Below are positions 6,488 to 12,550 of a DNA stretch of 16,819 nucleotides, piece by piece. Below the pieces are notes generated by a model that made no database searches, was not told where the DNA came from, and saw nothing but the letters and a program-made list of their open reading frames with translations. The translations under genes and the position numbers were made by a program. Position 1 is the first letter of the stretch. The number at the start of each line of letters is the position of its first letter. This stretch comes from Syntrophomonadaceae bacterium. Its GTDB lineage: Bacteria > Bacillota > Ch66 > Ch109. Location of the stretch: assembly GCA_012512295.1 (NCBI GenBank), contig JAAZDI010000053.1, forward strand, positions 1 to 16,819, given 5' to 3'.

Positions 6488-8685
6488 ACATTCTGCAAGA
6501 TTTATTCCTAACCATCCTGAACATGAGCATCACCGCTTCCTTTGTGGCTTTGGGCGTGATGCTGGTTCGTCTGCTGCTTAGGAAAGCTCCCAAGGTCTTT
6601 TCGTATATTTTATGGGCGGCGGTATTTTTTCGGCTGATTTGTCCAGTTTCTTTCACTTCGGACTTTAGCTTTTTGTCGTTGATCAACACCCCGCAAAATG
6701 TTAGTATGACGGAATACATCCCGGATAATCTTCGCTTCATGGAGACACCCGCGATATCGCCCGAACTTGACAACGTTGATCGTATGGCAAACGCCTCTTT
6801 GCTGCCAGCCGTTCCAACTGCCAGCGGAAATCCCCTGCCGATGTGGACGGAAGTTTTTAGTCTTATTTGGATTGCCGGGGTTCTGGCATTGTTGATTTAT
6901 AGTGTTGTTTCTTATGTTAGGACCAAAAGAAGGCTGCAAACCGCGACCCGTGTAGAGGGCAATGTTTATGAAACTGACGCTATCAGTACCGCCTTTGTGT
7001 GCGGCTTTATCCGGCCGAAAATTTATGTGCCGGTAGGTGTCGGGGCGGGTGACCTGGCTTATATTTTGGAGCATGAGCGCACGCACATCCGTCGGCGGGA
7101 TTATCTGATTAAACCTTTGGCTTTTCTGGCCCTCATTCTCCATTGGTTTAATCCATTGATGTGGCTGTCTTTTCGGCTCATGAGCCGGGATATGGAGATG
7201 TCCTGCGACGAAGGTGTGCTGAGCCGGCTGGGGGAAAGCATAAAGGATGGCTACTCCGGTTCACTGCTGTCGTTGTCCTTGAAAAGAACTGATCTATTGA
7301 CGGTCAATCCGCTAGCCTTTGGCGAAAGTCACGTCAAGGCGCGGATAATCAATGTCCTGAATTACAAAAAACCGGCCTTTTGGGTTATAATCCTGGCGGT
7401 TGTGGTGGTGTGCCTAGCAGCGGTTGCCTTTGCGGCCAATCCCAAAGATAAAGAAGCAGATAATTTAGCCCAAGTCACCAGTTTGGCCCAGGCCATAATT
7501 GATCGGGACATTGCCAACTATGAATTAAACCCAGAGGTAAACATTATTGATCGTAAAATTACCCGTCTGGAATTGGTAGAAACCTTTAAGGCACTAGCTG
7601 AGACACCGATTGATGTTTATGCTCTGGAATACCGGCTGCTGCCAGAAGATTTGAGTAAAGTAGTTCTGGCCGGCGGTATGCAGGTTGATGAGGATGGATG
7701 GCTCAAGGAAACCTGCAGCATGGGCAGCCCTCTGTTAGTAATCGCTCGGCAAAACGGTGCAGTAGAGCTGATTGGAACTCTCTGGACCGGTGGAGTAATA
7801 GAAGACGGGGGTTTAGAGTCATCAGTCAAAGCTTTACTGAACAAAGAGGTTGAGGTGGAGAAACTGGTAGAAGAAAACCTTGCGATCATTATGTCCTCGC
7901 CGAAAGAGTCTTCTAATCCCCAAGCTTACATTGACGCGCATCCGCTTGATTATGAAAAGATTAAAAAATATGGAGGAGAAGAGGCCTTGCAGTATATGCT
8001 GTCGCAGTTTGAGGCGGGAAACGCGGACGGCCTGCGGGGGCAGCTCATGATGCGGCTGTGCAAGGAGCTTCTGGGAGTGCGCAATAACGTAACTGATGAA
8101 TCACTGTCCCCATCGGAGTGGTACGCGGCCCTGTCGATCAGGGCAGAGATCAAACTGCCTGATTTTACTTATGATGGTGACGATCCCCTAGAAAAAATGG
8201 TTTACGCTACGGAGATTCAGCAGAATTCGGCACCGGGGCGAGGTTTTACCGTTGTTGCCCCCAGGATCTTTGGCAGCTATGAAGAGAATGGATTTTTAAA
8301 GGTTTTCGTCACTACCTACAGTTCCACCTACCGGCTTTATGGTAATGTTCTGGACAGAACAACCGCATGCGTTGTTCCGAAAGCCATCACCTATAAAAAG
8401 GATGAAAACGGCAATTATGTGCTGGAGAAATACGAGCCGGCGCGGGATGGGGGTGACTTTGGTTCGTCTATCCGCGATTTCTGCGTGACGCCAGTATCCG
8501 GCCGGAGTATCCCTGGACTGGCGGACGAAATCCTTAAATACTATGGAAATTACAGTGATATCCAGACACTGCAGTATCAAAACCTTTACAAACATTTAAA
8601 AGCTCATGGCATTACGGACGCGACCCTTACGCGTTCCGACGGCGAGGTTATCTTTTCCATGAACAATACAGGCTACAAACCTTAA
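6484..8685 (+). CDS. BlaR1-like M56 membrane metalloprotease with a non-PBP extracellular domain
   Basis: This 733-residue protein has a BlaR1/MecR1-type N-terminal half. Membrane helices lie at about 15-32, 38-55, 122-145, 208-230 and 299-318. The zinc site is H197-E-R-T-H201 (LEHERTHIRRRDYL), with E238 in the EMSCDE motif as likely third ligand. The conserved STAFVCGFIRPKIYVP and HWFNPLMWL segments are present. In known systems signal binding outside the cell triggers autocleavage and then removal of the BlaI repressor. The C-terminal 410 residues, predicted outside, are not a penicillin-binding domain: no SxxK-SxN-KTG set is present. They contain a first module (about 322-455) and a second with SSPKESSNPQAYIDAHP and GNADGLRGQLMMRLCKELLG, seen in clostridial M56 proteins without known ligand. 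It overlaps the repressor gene by 4 nt. The signal sensed is unknown. Confidence 0.88.
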   Translation: MNILQDLFLTILNMSITASFVALGVMLVRLLLRKAPKVFSYILWAAVFFRLICPVSFTSDFSFLSLINTPQNVSMTEYIPDNLRFMETPAISPELDNVDRMANASLLPAVPTASGNPLPMWTEVFSLIWIAGVLALLIYSVVSYVRTKRRLQTATRVEGNVYETDAISTAFVCGFIRPKIYVPVGVGAGDLAYILEHERTHIRRRDYLIKPLAFLALILHWFNPLMWLSFRLMSRDMEMSCDEGVLSRLGESIKDGYSGSLLSLSLKRTDLLTVNPLAFGESHVKARIINVLNYKKPAFWVIILAVVVVCLAAVAFAANPKDKEADNLAQVTSLAQAIIDRDIANYELNPEVNIIDRKITRLELVETFKALAETPIDVYALEYRLLPEDLSKVVLAGGMQVDEDGWLKETCSMGSPLLVIARQNGAVELIGTLWTGGVIEDGGLESSVKALLNKEVEVEKLVEENLAIIMSSPKESSNPQAYIDAHPLDYEKIKKYGGEEALQYMLSQFEAGNADGLRGQLMMRLCKELLGVRNNVTDESLSPSEWYAALSIRAEIKLPDFTYDGDDPLEKMVYATEIQQNSAPGRGFTVVAPRIFGSYEENGFLKVFVTTYSSTYRLYGNVLDRTTACVVPKAITYKKDENGNYVLEKYEPARDGGDFGSSIRDFCVTPVSGRSIPGLADEILKYYGNYSDIQTLQYQNLYKHLKAHGITDATLTRSDGEVIFSMNNTGYKP

Positions 8686-8832
8686 ATATAACCTATAAAT
8701 TTCATAAGTTGTTAGTTGAAAAATGGTATTTAATTTTGTATCAAATCAAAGGAACGGACGGTGTATGTTGACTATATCGTGGATTGCAGACAGGACTACC
8801 GATGGTTGGTGCGGTAAGAAAGGTGTGAAAGC
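8686..8832. other. Spacer between the M56 protease gene and the HExxH membrane protein gene
   Basis: No terminator, repeat or convincing promoter is visible. Absence of a terminator leaves open read-through from the blaI operon into the next gene. A 35-codon frame from ATG 8765 overlaps the next start, but its start context is weak. Confidence 0.35.
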
Positions 8833-9327
8833 ATGCATAAACAATTACGAAGATATTTGTATTTTGTCTTAGCCGGGATAACCTATTTGGTTATTCATGA
8901 AGGAGTTCATATTATTCAAGCCCAATTATTTGGAATATACGAAGGTATTCGTTTGCTTCCGTTAGGTATAGAGGTAATGGTTACACAACCTCTGTCAATC
9001 GGAGGGGTAAAGCTGGCGGCGTTTTCTGGCCTCAGCAGCGTGGTTACCGTGTTAATCGGATACATCCTATTTGCCCTTTCGCCAAAAATACTTAAATTAA
9101 ACAAACAGTCAGTAAAAAATTATATTTATTATGTAACCTTTCTTTTTTTGATACTTGACCCCGTGTATATATCGTTGTTATCCTTTTTCGTAGGCGGAGA
9201 CATCAACGGGATTGCTTTAGGCCTAGACGTGCCTTACACGATCATCAGAGTCATCTATTTCTTTATTGCCGTTATTAACATCTATTTAATCTATAAGAAG
9301 CTATATCCAGCTTATGTAATCGAATAA
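8833..9327 (+). CDS. Small HExxH membrane protein, site-2-protease (M50)-like
   Basis: The 164-residue product has about four membrane helices (near 8-30, 62-84, 97-121 and 134-154). The first carries H22-E23-G-V-H26 (YLVIHEGVHIIQA), a zinc-metalloprotease signature inside a membrane segment, as in site-2 proteases. Two acidic candidates could give the third ligand: D109-P110 (LFLILDPVYI), like the LDG motif of M50 enzymes, and D123 (FVGGDINGIALG). PDZ and CBS domains are missing and the protein is shorter than typical M50 enzymes, so an inactive or structural role is possible. ATG 8833 follows AAAGGTG at suitable spacing. It lies 147 bp after the M56 protease gene on the same strand, with a terminator after it. 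The family is assigned by motif only. Confidence 0.65.
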   Translation: MHKQLRRYLYFVLAGITYLVIHEGVHIIQAQLFGIYEGIRLLPLGIEVMVTQPLSIGGVKLAAFSGLSSVVTVLIGYILFALSPKILKLNKQSVKNYIYYVTFLFLILDPVYISLLSFFVGGDINGIALGLDVPYTIIRVIYFFIAVINIYLIYKKLYPAYVIE

Positions 9328-9362
9328 TACTCAAAGTTTATTCTGTGATCATTTTAACTGAT

Positions 9363-9385
9363 GAGGTTTAACGCCTCTTTTTTTT
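9363..9385 (+). terminator. Terminator before the GntR/ABC operon
   Basis: GAGG (9363-9366) pairs with CCTC (9374-9377) around a 7-nt loop, followed by eight T. The stem is short, but the U-tract is excellent and the position between two transcription units fits. Confidence 0.6.
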
Positions 9386-9406
9386 GTGCTTATGTTCTAT
9401 TGCGTG

Positions 9407-9435
9407 TTGACACATTTGCTGCATCTGTGTATTAT
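9407..9435 (+). promoter_or_regulatory. Near-consensus promoter of the GntR-ABC operon
   Basis: TTGACA (9407-9412), a 17-bp spacer and TATTAT (9430-9435) make the best sigma-A promoter in the window. The start point should be near 9442, leaving a leader of about 58 nt. So strong a promoter normally needs a repressor, in line with the GntR protein encoded first. Confidence 0.85.
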
Positions 9436-9448
9436 TGAACTATAACAC
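9427..9448. promoter_or_regulatory. Possible GntR operator overlapping the -10
   Basis: GTGTATTAT and CTATAACAC form an imperfect dyad, seven of eleven pairs, covering the -10 and start point. YtrA-type repressors bind dyads at this place in their own promoters. The match is weak. Confidence 0.35.
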
Positions 9449-9499
9449 TAGAACAACATAACACCATGACGCTTACAACGCATTTGAGGGGGTGATTAA

Positions 9500-9874
9500 G
9501 TGGATTTTGATATCAAGATACCTATTTACCTACAAATTATGGATAGGATTAAAAAAGATATTATTTCAGGGCGTTTGCAACGGGGGGATAAAATGCCATC
9601 AGTCAGAGCATTAGCCAGTGAGCTGCAAGTAAATGTTAATACAATCCAGCGGGTTTATCAGGAACTAGAACGGGAAGAAGTAGTTTTTACCCTGCGGGGA
9701 ATAGGTTCTTTTATCACCGAGGACGAGGAGATTGTCCAAAGGATTAAACAGGAGATGGCTTATGAGATATTAGAAAGCTTTGTTCAAGGTATGCGGGAAT
9801 TAGGCTATGATTCTGAAACAACTTTAGTAGCCTTGAAAAAACATATGGAGGTGAAGCCTGAATGGAACTATTAA
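9500..9874 (+). CDS. GntR-family transcriptional regulator, YtrA subfamily
   Basis: The 124-residue product has an N-terminal winged helix-turn-helix at about residues 8-72 (PIYLQIMDRIKKDIISGRLQRGDKMPSVRALASELQVNVNTIQRVYQELE), followed by the wing residues RGIGSFI and a short helical tail of about 50 residues. This short tail, with no large ligand-binding domain, defines the YtrA subfamily, which usually represses its own operon with an ABC transporter and responds to cell-wall-active agents in Bacillus. The start is GTG 9500, four bases after GAGGGGGTGA. Its last 13 nt overlap the ABC ATPase gene, a sign of tight co-expression. Effector unknown. Confidence 0.9.
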   Translation: MDFDIKIPIYLQIMDRIKKDIISGRLQRGDKMPSVRALASELQVNVNTIQRVYQELEREEVVFTLRGIGSFITEDEEIVQRIKQEMAYEILESFVQGMRELGYDSETTLVALKKHMEVKPEWNY

Positions 9875-10560
9875 AGGTTAATGGCCTAACGAAAAAGTAT
9901 CTGACGAAAACTGTCCTCGATAATCTTGATTTTTCTTTAGAGGAAGGAAAAATTTACGGACTGCTCGGGCCGAATGCTAGTGGGAAAACCACCCTGATGA
10001 AATTGATCGCTGGTGTAACCCAGCCGACTGCCGGGGATATTGTAGTAAATGGCCATCACATAGGGGTTATGACCAAACAAGTAGTTTCCTTTTTGCCGAC
10101 GACTAACCACTTGCCTAAGTGGATGACTATTGGCAGGTGTTTGAGTTATTATCAGGATTTTTACCGAGACTTTGACTTGAAGCATGCTACTGAACGAGTA
10201 GAGTTAATGGGCCTAAACGTCAGTCAGAAGATAACCTCATTATCGTCGGGGATGCTGGGACGGTTGAAGGTAGTCTTGGCCATGTCAAGACAAGCCAGGT
10301 TATATCTCTTAGATGAACCGTTAAACGGCCTGGACTCGATTTCCCGTGAAAAAGTCCTTCAAATGATTCTCGAGTCGGTTCGGGAAGAAAGCACGATTCT
10401 CATCTCTACTCATATTATCAGAGAAATTGAAAGTATTCTGGATAAAGTGATTTTATTAAAAAACGGCCAAATTGCTTTAGCCGGAGATGCAGAGGACCTG
10501 CGCCTTACCCGCAAAATGTCTATTGAAGAACTCTATAAGGAGGTTTATGAAAATGCTTAA
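9862..10560 (+). CDS. ABC transporter ATP-binding protein
   Basis: The 232-residue single nucleotide-binding domain has Walker A G36-P-N-A-S-G-K-T-T44, a signature loop LSSGM (127-131), Walker B LYLLDEP (147-153) and H-loop H184. Two signature positions are atypical: Ala for the usual Gly at 39 and Ser for Gly at 129 (LSSG instead of LSGG). Both changes occur in working transporters, so activity is still expected. It pairs with the membrane protein encoded next. Together with the upstream YtrA-type regulator the operon resembles transporters linked to envelope stress or antibiotic export, but the cargo is unknown. It overlaps both neighbours (13 nt and 8 nt). Confidence 0.92.
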   Translation: MELLKVNGLTKKYLTKTVLDNLDFSLEEGKIYGLLGPNASGKTTLMKLIAGVTQPTAGDIVVNGHHIGVMTKQVVSFLPTTNHLPKWMTIGRCLSYYQDFYRDFDLKHATERVELMGLNVSQKITSLSSGMLGRLKVVLAMSRQARLYLLDEPLNGLDSISREKVLQMILESVREESTILISTHIIREIESILDKVILLKNGQIALAGDAEDLRLTRKMSIEELYKEVYENA

Positions 10561-11272
10561 CTTCATCAAATATGAATGGCTCAGAAGATGGAAGTTTTTC
10601 CTAGCCGGTATTCTCGTCTTTGTGTTAGCTGATTTAGATCTCTTTAGCCGGATTATAAGTCAAGAGAGTCCTAATTATATCTCCGTTATCCTGATTGCCC
10701 TAGTGTTTACTCTAAGCGCAGCCTTGGTAGTCGACCATCTAGGAAGATTATATCGGACTTTATTTTCTGATGAAGGTTTTACGGAATTAACCTTACCGTT
10801 GAGCGGGTATCAACTTTTAGGGGCCAAGTTGCTCGCGATATTCCTGGAATGTGTAGCGGTGATGACTATCGTGGGAATTGTCGCCTATTTTGATGCTATA
10901 TATGTAGATATGATTGCTCTAAATTGGCAATTACCCTCTTTAACCTGGGAAATCGGCTTGGAAGTTTTAAAGGGCCTGGGCTTTATTCTTGGGGGTTACA
11001 TCATATTCGTATTGATGGTTTATTTATCATTAGCTCTAGCTAAAAGCATTTTTGCGACGTTTAAACACGGTATCTTAATTGCCTTTGGTTGTTTTATTGT
11101 TCTGGCCAAGGTTGTTGATTATCTTGGAGATATTCTTAGTGTTTCTGCTCGTTATTACCTACACGGATCGGTAGCCTTTATGACTACCACTGACTGGCTG
11201 ATTATCATCGTCTTGATTGGTTTATTATTTATCAGTACGGGCTTTCTTTTAAACCGCAAAATGAATTTATAA
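10553..11272 (+). CDS. ABC transporter permease (ABC-2-like)
   Basis: The 239-residue product has six predicted membrane helices at about 13-30, 43-61, 90-113, 143-164, 172-191 and 214-233. It begins with the FIKYEWLRRWKFF string seen at the N-terminus of many ABC-2 type permeases. No extracellular domain or substrate-binding motif is present. The frame is open back to 10487, but AAGGAGG at 10537-10543 is nine bases before ATG 10553, which fixes the start; ATG 10547 is too close. The gene overlaps the ATPase gene by 8 nt and is the last of the operon. No strong terminator follows. Confidence 0.85.
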   Translation: MLNFIKYEWLRRWKFFLAGILVFVLADLDLFSRIISQESPNYISVILIALVFTLSAALVVDHLGRLYRTLFSDEGFTELTLPLSGYQLLGAKLLAIFLECVAVMTIVGIVAYFDAIYVDMIALNWQLPSLTWEIGLEVLKGLGFILGGYIIFVLMVYLSLALAKSIFATFKHGILIAFGCFIVLAKVVDYLGDILSVSARYYLHGSVAFMTTTDWLIIIVLIGLLFISTGFLLNRKMNL

Positions 11273-11490
11273 ATGAAAAGCATGCTTATGAGTTGAAAGA
11301 AAGAATCGGATGTGATATTCATAGATTTAGTGTTAGCAAGAGGTAGGGTCTAAGGCGTGAGGGGTGAGGCTTAAACAATTATTTTCATCGTGGTTGTGCC
11401 TAGCGGGTATAGGGGGTGATTCTAGAATATAGAAGGTAGTTCAAGAATAGAAAATATAGAGGCTAATTCAAAAATATAGAGGTAAACAGC
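11273..11490. other. Spacer upstream of uppP with repeats
   Basis: It contains a GTGAGG-rich stretch (GGCGTGAGGGGTGAGG near 11354), a copy of the dispersed TAGCGGG element, and imperfectly repeated TTC-A-GAATATAGA-GG units (11421-11483) that end in the uppP ribosome binding site. No terminator for the ABC operon and no clear uppP promoter were found. Confidence 0.45.
11388..11420 (+). repeat. Dispersed TAGCGGG repeat, copy 2
   Basis: TCGTGGTTGTGCCTAGCGGG continues as TATAGGGGGTGAT. It matches copy 1 and copy 3 in order and length, with a diverged 3' end. It lies about 70 bp before uppP. Confidence 0.75.
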
Positions 11491-12312
11491 ATGCTTTTTA
11501 TTGAACTATTAAAGGCAGTCTTTTTAGGAGTCGTTGAAGGAATTACTGAGTGGTTGCCAATAAGCAGTACCGGCCACATGATTTTGGTGGAGGAATTCAT
11601 CCAGTTAAGTGCTTCAGATGCTTTTAAAGAAATGTTCTTTGTGGTCATTCAATTGGGCGCGATTATGGCGGTGGTCCTGCTATACTTTCATAAGTTAAAC
11701 CCTTTTTCGCTGAGGAAATCAAAGTATGAAAAGAAGGAAACTTTTGAGATTTGGTATAAAGTGATTGTGGGTGTGATCCCGGCAGCGGTCTTAGGGTTTT
11801 TATTTGATGATTGGTTGAATGAACAATTTTACAACTATCAGACTGTCGCGATTATGTTGATAGTTTACGGAATACTCTTTATTGTCATTGAAAATCGGAA
11901 TAAGGGTAGAGCCCCTAAAGTTAGCAGTTTTAATGATTTATCTTATAAAACGGCTTTCTTTATCGGTTTATTCCAAGTCTTATCTTTAGTTCCTGGAACT
12001 TCGCGTTCAGGTTCCACGATCCTTGGGGCGATTATCCTGGGTACATCACGTTATATCGCAGCAGAGTATTCATTTTTTTTGTCAATCCCGGTGATGTTCG
12101 GGGCCAGTGGCTTAAAACTAGTCAAATTTGGGTTTAGTTTTACCGGTCTAGAAATCGCCATTTTATTGACCGGCATGATTGTAGCTTTTATTGTTTCGGT
12201 AATCGCCATTCGCTTCTTATTGGGGTACATTAAAACCAATGACTTTAAAGCCTTTGGTTGGTATCGGATCGTTTTAGGTATTTTAGTTATCGGCTACTTT
12301 GTCTTAAAGTAG
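11491..12312 (+). CDS. uppP: Undecaprenyl-diphosphatase (UppP/BacA)
   Basis: This enzyme hydrolyses undecaprenyl pyrophosphate to the monophosphate in the membrane, recycling the lipid carrier of peptidoglycan and other wall polymers; extra copies give bacitracin resistance. The 273-residue length is normal for the family. Both signature motifs are intact: the (E/Q)xxxE region V-E16-G-I-T-E20-W-L-P-I-S-S-T-G-H29, and the P168-G-T-S-R172-S-G-S-T176 loop with the catalytic arginine. About eight hydrophobic segments cover the rest. ATG 11491 follows AGAGG at a spacing of eight. The gene stands between two copies of one dispersed repeat and converges on the Ca2+ ATPase gene. Confidence 0.95.
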   Translation: MLFIELLKAVFLGVVEGITEWLPISSTGHMILVEEFIQLSASDAFKEMFFVVIQLGAIMAVVLLYFHKLNPFSLRKSKYEKKETFEIWYKVIVGVIPAAVLGFLFDDWLNEQFYNYQTVAIMLIVYGILFIVIENRNKGRAPKVSSFNDLSYKTAFFIGLFQVLSLVPGTSRSGSTILGAIILGTSRYIAAEYSFFLSIPVMFGASGLKLVKFGFSFTGLEIAILLTGMIVAFIVSVIAIRFLLGYIKTNDFKAFGWYRIVLGILVIGYFVLK

Positions 12313-12317
12313 CATAA

Positions 12318-12343
12318 ACACGAAAATAGTTTTAGTATCGTGT
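12318..12343 (+). terminator. Weak hairpin directly after uppP
   Basis: ACACGA (12318-12323) pairs with TCGTGT (12338-12343) around a 14-nt loop. Only CTTTGCT follows, so termination would be weak. It may be an RNA 3'-end structure. Confidence 0.35.
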
Positions 12344-12363
12344 CTTTGCTATGAATAAAACCA

Positions 12364-12426
12364 TTATTCTGAGCGAAGCGAGGAATCCTTCCCCGCTGAG
12401 CAGTAAGATCATCGTTCAGGATGACA
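12364..12426. repeat. Inverted repeat of the TTCTGAGCGAAGCG type
   Basis: The left arm TTCTGAGCG…AATC and right arm CGTTCAGGATGACA are complementary with a few G-U pairs, giving a 63-bp palindromic element. Very similar sequences (TCATTCTGAGCGAAGCGAAGAATC … TTCAGGATGACA type) are widespread intergenic repeats in many unrelated bacteria. It encodes nothing. Confidence 0.7.
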
Positions 12427-12443
12427 TATGTCCGCTGTTTTCA

Positions 12444-12477
12444 TCCGTGGTTGTTCTTAGCGGGCATGCGTGGTTAA
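12444..12477 (+). repeat. Dispersed TAGCGGG repeat, copy 3
   Basis: It has the same order of words as the other copies (GTGGTTGT, TTAGCGGGCAT, GTGGTTAA) with one inserted C near the start. It lies about 30 bp before the terminator between uppP and the ATPase gene. Confidence 0.75.
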
Positions 12478-12509
12478 GCCAGGCGATTTCCTAAAAGGAC
12501 ATCAAGAAA

Positions 12510-12550
12510 CCGTTCTGTGGCGTACTAGCAGAACGGGTTTTGGTTTTATT
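12510..12550 (+). terminator. uppP: Strong terminator between convergent uppP and Ca2+ ATPase genes
   Basis: CCGTTCTG (12510-12517) pairs perfectly with CAGAACGG (12529-12536), loop 11 nt, followed by GTTTTGGTTTTATT. On the minus strand the same stem is followed by TTTCTTG, so it can also serve the ATPase gene, whose stop codon lies in its plus-strand T-tract. Confidence 0.8.

Noticed and set aside
8765..8872. A 35-codon frame overlapping the start of the HExxH membrane protein gene, possible leader peptide
   Set aside because: The start context is weak, the predicted peptide has no feature of interest, and the downstream gene has its own good ribosome binding site.
5945..12477. CRISPR-like array or transposon ends formed by the TAGCGGG repeats
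   Set aside because: Copies are kilobases apart with ordinary genes between them, no regular spacers, no transposase gene and no target-site duplications that I can see.
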